Both the position numbers and the translations under genes were made by a program. From Candidatus Absconditabacterales bacterium (GTDB taxonomy: Bacteria; Patescibacteriota; Gracilibacteria; Absconditabacterales; Absconditicoccaceae), in assembly GCA_937965925.1 (NCBI GenBank), contig CALCME010000033.1, positions 1 to 24,931 of the forward strand: DNA of 24,931 nucleotides, written 5' to 3'. The notes beneath the pieces are model-generated. The model did not search any database and was not told where the DNA came from. It worked only from the letters and a program-made list of their open reading frames with translations. Shown here piece after piece: positions 9,782-19,708 of the stretch; within the stretch, counting starts at the first letter, position 1, and every line of letters begins with the position of its first letter.

Positions 9782-10456
9782 CTAATCTAACGTATCTTTA
9801 ATCAGTCAAATGAATGATCTAATTTCATGTTCATATTTCTCCACATAATATTTCAAATCATAGGTAAACATAGCAGGATATAGCTTCATTTCCTCTAAAA
9901 GATCATCAAATGTATAATATAATAATCACATCGCTTCCTTATCAATATTTTTAAGTCTTCATCAGTAAACACCCATATAAAGGTATTTCTTATTCGCTAT
10001 CGTAATAGTTCATTCTTTCATTTGTTTATCCATCATTATAATATCTGTATCTACATGGCTAATAATTGCTAATGTTTTTACATAGTCTTTTAATAAACGT
10101 AATCTTTGCTCAAAATCCTCTTCTTCCTTTACGACTAGACTAGGACACTGAAGCTCTTCTACCGTCTCAACCATTACGGTATAGTCAATTGGATCTCAAT
10201 ATTGTACATGTCATCCTACAGCTTTATCAAGAAGTCAAGGATTATGATTCTTGTGTTTTGAACGCTTCTGGATAATTAAATCTCATGATTCATTAAACAA
10301 AAAAACATCAATTACACTTACAGCCATACTTGGTTTTCAGGTTTCAAGAAATTGCTTAGTTTGCTCAGAGTAGAACTTACTTCTATCATATGTAATTGCT
10401 CATTTATGCTTATTTCATAGAATCCAACAAATAACTTGTTCTGTTTTTGACGACAT
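9782..10456 (-). CDS. Nudix hydrolase-like protein, downstream copy
   Basis: Nudix enzymes hydrolyse nucleoside diphosphates linked to another moiety. This 224-residue protein has a Nudix fold at about residues 45-105: VIDVFLFNESGDLIIQKRS, then GLLDKAVGGHVQYGD and VETVEEL. The Nudix box (GX5EX7REUXEEXGU) is partly degraded: the first Glu is Asp, the Arg of RE is Val and the later Gly is Gln, but the metal-binding Glu residues of the E-x-x-E-E part remain. The HNPG-LLDK-VGGH pattern resembles isopentenyl-diphosphate-isomerase-like Nudix proteins. The C-terminal 110 residues form a conserved extra region (KEGTITIANKKYLYMGVYGG). It follows its paralogue by 36 bases on the same strand. Substrate unknown. 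Confidence 0.85.
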
Positions 10457-10492
10457 GTATATTTCAACAATAAAAATAATGGAGGTTAAGTT

Positions 10493-11164
10493 TTAGACAA
10501 CAATTTTCTTTATCAAAGAGATAAATGATCTAATATCCTTTTCGTAAGTTTTTAACATATACTTTAGATCATACGTAAATAACGCAGAATGATCTTGTAT
10601 TTCACGTAAAAGATCATTGAAATCATAATACAAGATTCACATTGCTTCTTTATCTACATTTTTAACTCTTCATCAATACACACCAAAATATACATAGATT
10701 TTATTTGCAATTACAATTGTTCATTCTTTCATTTCTTTTTCCATGAGAACCGTATCTGTATCAATATGACTAAGTACAGCAATAGTCTTTACATAATTTT
10801 TCAATAATCAGAGTCTTTGTTCGAAATTTTCTTCATCTTTAACGACAAGACTTGGTGCTTGAAGTTCTTCTACTGTTTCAACCATAACTGTGTAATCAAT
10901 GGGATCTCAATATTTTATATGACCTCAAACAGTTTTATCTAACAGTCATGGATTATGATTCTTATGCATTGCACGTTTTTGAATCAAGAGTTCTCAAGAC
11001 TCATTAAACAAAATCACATCGACTATACTCACGACCTTAGTTGGAGTTGCGTTATCAAGAAAAGCTCTTGTTTGTTCCTCATAAAAGTCGCTTCTATCAT
11101 AAGAAAACGATCATTTGTGTTTATTCTCTAAATCCCATACGATTACTTGTTCTTCAGTTGACAT
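10493..11164 (-). CDS. Nudix hydrolase-like protein, upstream copy
   Basis: This 223-residue paralogue aligns with the downstream Nudix gene over its whole length without large gaps and is roughly two-thirds identical by eye. It shares the same partly degraded box (GHIKYGDPIDYTVMVETVEE, about residues 81-100) and the same C-terminal extension (KEGTIVIANKIYVYFGVYGG). The strands before the box read VVSIVDVILFNESGELLIQK. The identical substitutions in both copies suggest that the altered box is functional and was inherited before duplication. The first residues differ (MSTEEQVIVWDLENKHKG against MSSKTEQVICWILGNKHKG), so the copies are diverged, not recent. Reaction unknown. Confidence 0.85.
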
Positions 11165-11225
11165 TTAGTATAAAAAGTATGAATAGTATAAAAAAGTATT
11201 CCTAAAACAATTGAATCATTTATTC

Positions 11226-11636
11226 TTATTTACCACCAATAGAAAATGGATTCACTTTTTTTCATGTTACCGTTTGATGCTGTCATTCAAAAGAAGATGA
11301 ACTTTCACCGTTCATTGATGATGAAGAATTGTGTGTTAAGGCAGCTATGGAATCAGGTAAGGATTGTCTTTGCGTATTTTCTCTTAAGGGCTTCGTTGGA
11401 GTTCAAGATGGAATCACTTGTTTATAAAGTCACGAGGCTACTTTTTCACTGAGAGAAGTTCATCACATCACCTTAAATACAGATCAAATCAAAAGAAGAC
11501 TTGCTGGAAAAATACCAATATAAATTGCTTCAGGTGGAACTCCTAAACTGAGAAAAAACTGCTCTGCATCTTTCCAAAAGAACAAGCAAATAAAGAACAA
11601 TCGTACTCGTTTATCTTTTTTGAGTTTATCTAGCAT
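11226..11636 (-). CDS. small membrane protein with Ser-rich polar tail
   Basis: This unrecognised 136-residue protein has a basic start (MLDKLKKDKRVR), a first hydrophobic stretch (LFFICLFF), a second (about residues 37-55, IYIGIFPASLLLIGSVF), then a polar, probably disordered tail rich in Ser, Thr, Gln and Asn (NSSSSMNGESSSSFEG), ending NPFSIGGK. Glycine is coded by UGA seven times. A competing plus-strand frame over the same DNA lacks an ATG at its beginning and contains a TAA at 11425, so I prefer the minus reading. It lies 61 bases upstream of the Nudix pair, same strand. Confidence 0.6.
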
Positions 11637-11728
11637 TATCTAGCTATTGATCTATAAAAGACTATCTTGTCAGTATATATCTACAAAAAGTATACGATTT
11701 CTTTTTAGATTATCAAACGTTGTTGTAC

Positions 11729-12130
11729 ATGGCTACATCTGAAGTACTCTTTATTTGAATCCTGTGAGCTGGGATTTGACTCTTTATATGATTTCTGCTC
11801 TCCAAAGTGTATTTTCAGCAACAGATCAAAACTCATCGTAAATCGGCTGTTAAAAAATCCAAAGAAGTAACGTTATGATATGTCAGTGAGAAACTTGCTC
11901 CTATTATGCCAAATTTCCCATATAATTACAAAGATTTGACCTTTTTATGAAAATGAGTAGATTATGTCGTATTTGATTGACTATCTACCTGAAACCTTAA
12001 ACAGATAATCTTCCTTGAAGTAAAAACTTGATGATCGAGAATGAATGCAAACGAAAAAATGATTCAAAAGATAATAGAAACAAAACGTGTGAGACATGAA
12101 GTTCTTAGAATAAAAGATATGACACTGTAA
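11729..12130 (+). CDS. Holliday-junction-resolvase-related endonuclease domain protein
   Basis: The 133-residue product starts with a membrane segment (about residues 5-25, VLFIGILGAGIGLFIGFLL), followed by a basic linker and a domain matching the archaeal/bacterial 'Holliday junction resolvase-related' family (PF10107): FPYNYKDLTFLGKGVDYVVF, then FLEVKTGGSRMNANEKMIQK and RHEVLRI. The D-x-x-V-F-D and E-V-K-T-G motifs resemble the PD-(D/E)XK nuclease core, with Asp in GVDY and Glu/Lys in EVK as likely catalytic residues. Nuclease activity has not, to my knowledge, been shown for the family, and its membrane anchor makes a simple recombination role uncertain. It is 76 bases upstream of the PBP gene. 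Confidence 0.82.
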
Positions 12131-12206
12131 GTAGTATACTACACTACTCTTCCTGTATTACTCTCCTATATTTCTCTATTTAGATCTAGAATAAAACTTT
12201 GTACAT

Positions 12207-14465
12207 ATGAGTCTTAAAAGAATTTTCTGGCTACTTTTTTTTGCTATCATTGTGTCATTACTGGTATGAGGGTGAGTTTTTGTTTATAAGTACATATTTG
12301 ATGATCTTCCAGAAATTAGTATGGAGACACTTGTCGATATTCCAGAAAAAACTGCGATCACAGATAGAGATTGAAATGTCTTGTATAACTTCTTTGAAGA
12401 AGATAGAACGTATGTTGAGTATGAAGATATACCTAGGCAGGTAATTCATGCATTTTTGAGTAGTGAAGATCGTAATTATCGAGATCACGAATGAATAGAC
12501 TGATGGGGAGTAATTAGAGCTGTGATCAATAACCTAGAACGTGAATTTCTCAATAAAGACCTAAGACTACAATGAGCATCAACGATAACTCAACAACTCA
12601 TAAAAAACATATACCTAACAAATGAAAGAACACTAAAGAGAAAAATACAAGAACTGATTACTACACGTAAAGTATACAAACTTTTATGAAAAAATTATAC
12701 TGATGAGTTCTCAGATGCTACTGATGAGGAAATAGACATTATGGTGAAAAAGAAAATCCTTGAAATTTATCTTAATCTTATCTTCTTGTGAAACAACTCG
12801 TACGGAATTGAAACTGCTTCCAGACGCTACTTCAATAAATCATTACAAGACATATCACTTTTTGAAGCTGCACTATTATGATGACTTCCTCAAGCTCCAT
12901 CAAGTTACAATCCTTTGACTAAAAGAAAAAAAGCGATGGGAAGCTGGAAGGTTGAAGATGGTGAAGAAACATACTTACTAGAAAATACATGAGAACTTAC
13001 TGAAACATTTGAGAAACTTATCAAAGATCGTATTATTAAGAAGATCGAAACAACAAAAATAGATTTAGCAAAGCCAAATCGAATCACTGAATTTTGGCAA
13101 GATGATTTTGAAAACAATAATACAACCTACACATATACGTATACTCCAGGAAGAAAAGATTACGTTCTTCGAGCTATGTATCAAGAAGGACATATTTCAG
13201 CTAATCAACTTCTGGATGCTTTTGTAGAAGGAGTAGATTATACGTTCTCTAGATATAGTTACAACATTTCAGCTCCACATTTTGTTTTCTATGTCAAAGA
13301 ACTTCTTATCAATAGTGATATGTTTGATGAAATTGATCTCACTGAAGATAAACTTTTAAAATGATGATATACAATCCAAACATCTCTAGATGCCGATATT
13401 CAATCATCTTTAGAGAAAACTTGAGAGTGAAATATTTGAACATTGAATAGGTACTGATGATCAAGTAGATCAGCACTTCACCTAAATAGTACAAATTGAG
13501 ATATCTTAGGATATTTATGATCACTCAATTATTTCGATGCAGAAACAGATGGACAATACGACCTAATTCATGCTAGAAGACAACAATGATCATCATTAAA
13601 ACCATTCATCTTTGCGAAACTTTTTGAAACGTTTCCTCTCAAACCTTCGTCTAGTATCATAGACGAAGAACTTGATGTGTGAAATTCATATACTCCAGGA
13701 AATTCAGATGGAACATTTCGAGGTATGATGACAATGTCAAAAGCACTAAACAATTCAAGAAACCTACCTGCAATTAGAGCTCTGTATGCAATAGGATGAG
13801 AAAGCGTTGTAAAACCGTTTCTACAATCCTTATGACTATCAAATATCAAAACTGATCATCCATACTGATACACCCTTACCCTATGATCTGCAGAAGAGTC
13901 TTTGTATAACTTATGACAAGCATATCTACAACTTAGTTCTCCTCACTCAACAGTACCCAGAATTAATCCAATTCTCTCTATAAAAGATAGACATGGGAAA
14001 ACTATCTATTCTAAAGATTGAGAGAATGTAAACAGAATCATACCAAGAGCAATTTCTAAACAACTTCGGAATATGCTCACTAAACGTGAAGAAGTAAACA
14101 ACTCACGAAGACACTATACCCAGTTCGAGTGAATTCCTAAATATGCATATAAAAGTGGAACTTCTGACACAAAAAGATGAGGAGTTACCTATCCAAAAGA
14201 TTGATATATAACAGTCTACACTCCTAAAGATACGATCATTACGTGGGCATGAAATATTGACAGTAAACCTCTTTGACCAAAAGGATTGTGAAGTGTTATC
14301 AATAAAGATTTTATGCAATCATATATAGATGAGCTTTGAGTCGATTTTCGAGGATATGATGAATGATATTTCTGAAATTACCATGAATGAGATGAAGACA
14401 CCTATGCTTTTACAACGTATTCAGATGTATCCGACTGAGCTGCGAATGTCTTATGGTATAAGTAA
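12207..14465 (+). CDS. bifunctional penicillin-binding protein (GT51 transglycosylase plus transpeptidase)
   Basis: A class A PBP that polymerises lipid II glycan chains and cross-links their peptides outside the membrane. The 752-residue protein has an N-terminal membrane anchor (about 8-30), a GT51 domain with catalytic Glu near residue 87 (SSEDRNY), QGASTITQQLIKN, RTLKRKI and EIYLNLIFLGNNSYGIETAS, then a transpeptidase domain with SSLK (catalytic Ser462, Lys465), SRN in ALNNSRNLPA, and KSGTS (649-653). CGA at residue 92 lies where GT51 enzymes usually have an aromatic residue (EDRNY-W-DHEGID). Glycine is UGA at many invariant sites. glmS elsewhere in the window feeds the same pathway. The start is the first ATG before the anchor; no Shine-Dalgarno is visible. 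Confidence 0.95.
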
Positions 14466-14558
14466 AAACTGCACAAACTAAGTACAAACAGTATTCATGT
14501 ATGGTTATGTTACGATAATAATAGACAATCGAATTTACTTACCATCATCTACTTATTC

Positions 14559-15539
14559 ATGAAAAAAAATGTTTTCTTCTTTACGTGAGAATGAGTATAC
14601 AACCTCAAAAATGAAATTTCACGTTGGAAAAATAGTTTTATCCAAAAGTATTGATCTCAAGGAATTTATATTTTTCGTCATGGGGAAATTGATTTTTCAC
14701 AAATGAGAGATGCCCTCTTATGATGAGGATTTTTTGCACAGAAATCATTAATTGTTGCATATGGAATTCCAAAAGACCTCACGTATTGAAAAGAAGCATA
14801 CACTTCGTCAGAAATTGAGGATTTTCTTAAAAAAAACATAGAACATATTCCATCAGATAATATTCTCATTCTTGTTAGTTATAAGCCCGATAAAAGAACA
14901 TCTGGGTATAAGTTTTTTTCAAAACAAGCAACATTAAAACAATTTTCTCCACTTAAAACTCCTGCTCTGTTGCAATTGATACATGAAAAATCTCATTGAA
15001 AATTATCTTCTTCTGATATTACCTATCTTTTGGAAATAGTATGAACTGATGCATGAAATATTGTCCAAGAGTGTAAAAAGTTGATAGCATATGCCGATTT
15101 TCATTCCAAAGAAAAAATCTCAAGAGAAGATATTGATCATATTGTCGTTCGTCATACTCAGCATGATAACTTTAAAATATTAGACACAATACTTACGGAT
15201 CCACAGAACACACTTCTCTCACTGCAAAAAGCACAAGACCAGTGAACAAATATTTTTGAACTTATGTGATTACTGTTACGATGATTAAAATTACTTATAG
15301 GAATAGCTGATCACCTAGAACAATGAATAACCTCTTCGAAGGATATTGCTTCATCACTAAAGGCTCATCCATTCGCTGTAAAAAAACATCTTAGTAAATC
15401 AGTTCAGTTAACAAAAAAAAGTAATGAGATTAAAAAATTATTTTCATATTTTTTAGAAGTAGATCGGAAAATTAAAACTGGTCAACTACCAGCAGAGTCA
15501 CACCGAGTACTTCTTAAAAAAGCTATTAGTGAAATGTAG
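14559..15539 (+). CDS. holA: DNA polymerase III delta subunit
   Basis: HolA opens the sliding clamp as part of the clamp loader during replication. The 326-residue product has family length and layout: an N-terminal FFFTGEGVYNLKNEI segment, the FFAQKSLIVAYG segment in the position of HolA's F-F-x-x-x-x-L-V-V motif, an ILILVSYKPDKRT strand, a middle helical domain (LLEIVGTDAGNIVQECKKLIAYA) that matches HolA well, and the C-terminal collar with DIASSLKAHPFAVKKHLSKS and LEVDRKIKTGQLPAESH. The D-x-K-I-K-T-G motif is diagnostic. UGA is glycine in each of these blocks. It follows the PBP gene by 93 bases and converges on the glycosyltransferase gene. Confidence 0.9.
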
Positions 15540-15551
15540 ATCAATGGAAAG

Positions 15552-15585
15552 AAAGTGGTTTCTATCTATTTATAAAACCAACTTT
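15552..15585. terminator. possible bidirectional terminator between holA and the glycosyltransferase
   Basis: AAAGTGGTTT (15552-15561) pairs with AAACC-A-ACTTT (15575-15585) with one bulged A and a 13-base loop. It lies between and partly within the 3' end of the minus gene (stop at 15566), shortly after the holA TAG. T-rich bases follow on both strands, but the runs are short, so this is a weak call. Confidence 0.35.
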
Positions 15586-16642
15586 TCCAAAAAAGCTCTT
15601 TAAGAATTTTTAATGCGTTTGAGCTTGATTGCCCTTTTGCAAGACTATATTCAGTATAGGAGATATGTACTGGAATTTCTGTATACACAAGTCATTCTCT
15701 ATACATAGAATGAACAATATCATTCTGGTATGTAAACCCATCGGATTCTATATGTATTTTTTCTAAGATATCACTTCTATACATTCTATATCATGTCGAG
15801 ACATCAGTAAGCCAAATTCAATTAAAAATATAAGTAATAACTCTTGCTCACTGTAAAATACATTTCCTAACAAAAGGAATATTCTTTGCAGATCATCATT
15901 CAATAAATCTACTTCAAATAATAACTTCTAAAGAGCAATCTCAGTCAATTGCTCTTTCGAAAGTTTTCATATCAGCAATATTCATTTGACCGTCAGCATC
16001 ATACGTTACTCGCCGCTGAATTCAATTTTCATGGGAATTACTCTGAGCGTAAGCAAACAATGTTTTGTTTGCTGCTCATCATCATCTATTAATTAGATGA
16101 GAAAGTAAAACTATATCAGCCTCATGTTTATATTTCTTCTGTAAATTTCTAACAATATTATTTGTGCTATCTGTTGATCAATCGTCACATACTACAATGA
16201 ATGTATATCATCCTTGTACGATTTCTTCAATAACTGATCATATTGTAGACTCCTCATTATACGCTCTGATTAAAAAACCAATCGGTTTATGTTGATCTAT
16301 TAGTGATTTTTTTTGTTTAATTGGATTGGTTACAGAAAAAGCTGTGCATAATTTTGTTATTTGTAAATCCTTTTTCGTGTCAGTATTTACAAGTTCTATG
16401 TACAAATAGGTTAGAAAAATGATACTCATGTAGACAATAAGATCAGCACCACGAGCAAGTCAAAAATACTTTCAAAACGTTTCTAATGCTTTTGGAAAGA
16501 GAATAAAAAAAATTATTACTCATGTTCCTCAAGCAAAAACCATGAAATGTAAAAAATTGAACTTCCTTCTTTGAAAGAGATCAATGAAAAACAAGATAAA
16601 TACAAATCATATTATTATAACAATTACATCAAGTCGCTGCAT
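15566..16642 (-). CDS. DUF2304 - family 2 glycosyltransferase fusion
   Basis: The 358-residue protein joins two modules. Residues 1-100 hold three membrane helices with the DUF2304 signature (GLARGADLIVYMSIIFLTYLYIEL is split here around residue 65). From about residue 120 a GT2 domain begins: IGFLIRAYNEEST, VVCDDGSTDST (nucleotide-sugar-binding Asp near 153-154), LINRGGGAANKTLFAY, TYDADGQMN (metal-binding D-x-D), GSRFIEGG and VSTGYRMYRSDI. In many bacteria DUF2304 and GT2 are separate neighbours, and they make polyprenyl-linked sugars or modify cell-surface polymers; the sugar and acceptor here are unknown. CGG and CGA stand side by side just before VTYDADGQ. Conserved arginines use AGA or AGG. 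Confidence 0.88.
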
Positions 16643-16723
16643 ATCTCATATATACAAAAAAAGCACCCTCTCTCAAGGATACTTTTCTCTTAGATAAGAG
16701 TATAAAATACTAGATCTTCAGGT

Positions 16724-17080
16724 TTATTCATATAGACTATCCAGTTTTCAAAATTTGTTAGCTAATAGATAATAGAATCCACATCTCTCTTTGTTTCTAA
16801 ATTGAGACATTTGCTCAGCCACTTCCTTTATAGCTGTCATTCATTCATCTGCGTTTTCTACTCAAAGTCTTTTTTGAACAAAATTTCTCCACACTGTTTC
16901 TAGTTCATTTTTGTCAGTTCCAGAAACAAGCATTGCATCTCTATTTCAAATAACTGTTTTCATTCTGTTTACAATCTTCATAAGATTTTCATCACTCACT
17001 TCAATTCATAATTCTTGAAGCTGAGACTTAGATGCGTCAAATCTTTTTTGCATGTGCTCTTGTTCATTAATATCTGCCAT
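16724..17080 (-). CDS. DUF2853 family protein
   Basis: This 118-residue soluble protein matches DUF2853, a small helical family of unknown function. The pattern is a helical start (MADINEQEHMQKRFDASKSQ), KIVNRMKTVIGNRDAMLVSG with Asp-Ala-Met-Leu-Val-Ser, TDKNELETVWRNFVQKRLGV, and the closing RCGFYYLLANKFGKLDSLYE, where the Y-Y-L-L-A block is characteristic. Three to five glycines are coded by UGA. The gene lies between xseA and the GT2 gene, on the same strand, with gaps of 132 and 81 bases; no functional link is evident. Confidence 0.83.
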
Positions 17081-17105
17081 AGTTCTTGAATAGAATAGAT
17101 AAAAG

Positions 17106-17122
17106 TACATGAACTTCATGTA
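17106..17122 (-). terminator. short hairpin after xseA
   Basis: TACATGAACTTCATGTA is an 8-base perfect inverted repeat around a single C. On the minus strand it is followed by ACTTTTATCTATT, a weak T-rich tract, about 90 bases after the xseA stop and 26 bases before the DUF2853 start. The one-base loop means the actual stem would be about six pairs. It may be an operator instead. Confidence 0.35.
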
Positions 17123-17212
17123 GTGATCAAATCATAAGAATAGAGATTTATAGTTCAAGAAACAAATAACAAAACCCATTTATTTTAGCTTGTCAACTAT
17201 CTTGTCAATCAT

Positions 17213-18478
17213 CTAGTCGACTTCTCATCTATTTACTTGTGTAGTTTCCTCTCTGTTGCTGACTTCTACTATTTTAACTGAAAATTCTTTTTCTTGAGTC
17301 TGTATTATAATTTCATCTGATCAAGTAAGTGACAGAAGCTTCTTTCTAGTAAGTAGCTCTCATCAAGAGGAACGAAGCAACGCAAATCATTTTGACAAAA
17401 TAGAATCAACTGAATAGCTACGAATAGATCCATACATATGTTCAATACTCGTCGAGAGAAATTTCATTTTTGTTGCTACCAAAGAACTAATTGTAGGTTT
17501 CAAAAATTCTAAACGCTCACGATACATTGATAGTTTTGACTGAGCATTCCTATTAATTGTATCAATCATAATTTTCAATTTCTGTGAAAATATTGTCGTT
17601 AATGTCTGTATGTAGTATCACACATCTGTAGGCGTTTTACAGGTATGATAACAGACATGATCTAGTACTGAAGTATCTGTTGTGTGTCATACAGCAAGAA
17701 TGACGGGAACTGGGAAACGACATATTTCTTCAGCAATTGCAGCATCATTTTGCCAGAGCATTCATTCTTTTCCTCATCATCCACGCAAAATAACTACTCA
17801 ATCAAATCCTTTATGATCGGAGAAAGAGAAAAGTGATCACTGTCATTGTTCCGATCAATCTTGATATATTGAATGAATCTGCTTCAGAGAAGTAAGTACA
17901 GATTTTTTTGCAGCATTTCAGTGGACCGTTGTATCAAAAATTTGATAGGTAGAAGAAGATCACTCTTGAGCAAGAATAGATTGAAAATCTTTGAAACCTT
18001 CCGAACGTGCTGAAGTGATTATTGCAAAATGGTATGGAGGGTAACCAAACGATGTTTGCTTATTACGTTCTAGAATTCATTTACGTTTAAGTTCAAGCAG
18101 AATATTTTTTGACTGTTTTTGCAGTTGACCTAACGTGTATTCTGCTGATAACTCATGGACACGTAAACTAAATCATCGCAAATGATGAAAGGTGCAAGAC
18201 ACATACACATGGATCTTTTTTCAAAGGAGATCTTTCGTTGTTACTCAGGTTTCTTTGAGAAAATCATCTAATAAGTTAGTTTCTCGTACTATTCATGTCG
18301 TTTTGGTACGAACTGTTCAAGAGGTATCATATTCAACAAAATCGATATATACACGATTTGGATAGACATTAACTTTTACTATTTCTGCTTCAACTCGGGT
18401 AGAAAAATCATCGAACAGCTGACCAAATCAACTTTCAACGATATGCATAATCTCAGATAATGAGAGTGTTTTTTTCAT
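17213..18478 (-). CDS. xseA: exodeoxyribonuclease VII large subunit
   Basis: XseA carries the catalytic and OB-fold domains of exonuclease VII. The 421-residue product has an N-terminal OB fold (TRVEAEI..., where CGA at residue 28 replaces the usual Trp of the V-W-V-x-G-E-I motif), a second CGA at residue 65 in the position of the W of the cvvW strand, then the catalytic core: YHFAIITSARSEGFKDF, FDGVVILRGGGG, ICRFPVPVILAVGHTTDTS and PTDVGYY, followed by a coiled-coil C-terminal arm (residues 301 on). The usual H-E-T-D motif reads H-T-T-D and the RAPTPTAAA motif reads KTPTDVG, so the active site is somewhat divergent. Its partner xseB lies at 9587. Start ATG 18478 is the first in frame. Confidence 0.92.
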
Positions 18479-18664
18479 AGATTACATCCAAAAAATTACT
18501 AGAAACAATTGACATAAACCGATAAATACTATTTCATTTGATTTTCATCTCATAACTCCTATATATACATATATAAACTGATACATCAAATCATTACAGG
18601 AGAATACATTCACATACATCTAATATACTGACATGTGAATCACATTTTTACAAACTGCTGGTGA

Positions 18665-19708
18665 ATGAATACACGTAAAACGTTACTAAGTAACATGAAC
18701 AGTTCTATTTTTTCCTTTTTCATTTGAGTTCTTATCATGCTATGACTTTTGGCATGATGCTCAAAACAGCTTTCTGCACCATCATGATTTTTTTGAATGG
18801 TGTATGATAAGCTCCCAAAACACTCTCTGGTTAGCATTGTTCAGAAAATTGAATCAACACCTTCTTTTTCAGCAAAACAACAGTATGAATCGACTCGAGC
18901 TATACTTCCAGAATTACTCGACTGATATGTTAATCAAGATTCAGAACTAACCTGAGACTTACATATTGAGGTACATTCTGAAGGAAATCACTATGATTCA
19001 TACTCATATAGTATAGATTTCGATATTCTAGCTAATTGATTCCTTTCAAAAAAGAAGAAACTCAACATACACTGAAATATACTCATTATACTCAAAGACA
19101 ATTCATTATATACCTATATAGAATCTCTTGAATATACACCTGTAGGAAATGAATTACAGTCAGTCCATCTTCGATGACTCTTACTCAAAAGATATAAAGA
19201 GACTCGAATACGTCGAGATATCCCTACTCAAATAGGTTATTTCGTCCCTACTCGACGAAAAGATCGTATCAATTCAAATATGATCTCATCGCATATGGTA
19301 TCTAATATGAGTAATGGTTGGTATGCTGCAACAACTGGAGAAACACTATGGTTGGAGGATACAATTACTGAACTAACTGAACATATCGATATAACACTAG
19401 TTCCAGAAAAACTCGCGATTTCACTTATACACGATAGTGAGGAGAATAAACAGAAGAAAAAATCATATATCACTGATATACACACAACAGGAGATATACA
19501 TATATCATCAACTTGAACAACTCAATTTTCATCATCACGTTCAGGATATACATCATCGTTCGATTGAAATATTCTGATCCCATCAGGTATAAAATCAACA
19601 CTTTCATTTGACTCAACATATACGCCAGTAAGGGTAAGTAAACACATACCCCTTCCAGTAAGTTTCATCGAATGATCAACAATATTAGTAGATCAAATTT
19701 CTAATTAA
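18665..19708 (+). CDS. predicted lipoprotein of unknown function
   Basis: The 347-residue protein has a signal peptide with basic residues (NTRKT), a hydrophobic core (FSFFIGVLIMLG) and a lipobox LLAGC, putting the lipidated cysteine at residue 32 (22 if translation starts at ATG 18695). The mature part alternates polar strands (GDLHIEVHSEG, YSYSIDFDIL, NILIILKDNSLYTYIESL) and has Ser/Thr-rich loops (TQFSSSRSGYTSSF) and a Lys/Glu segment, suggesting a beta-rich exported domain. I cannot name a family. It should be lipidated by the Lgt encoded at 8128. The 186-base gap to xseA (18479-18664) contains no element I can define. The last four bases overlap the end of convergent cysS. Confidence 0.75.

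Noticed and set aside
11218..11520. Plus-strand frame over the small membrane gene (CCHSKEDELSPF and following)
   Set aside because: No ATG at its start and an in-frame TAA at 11425; the minus frame has ATG, a membrane segment and no stop.
17181..17212. Ten-codon ORF (MIDKIVDKLK) right after xseA
   Set aside because: Too short, no conservation visible, no sign of translation signals.
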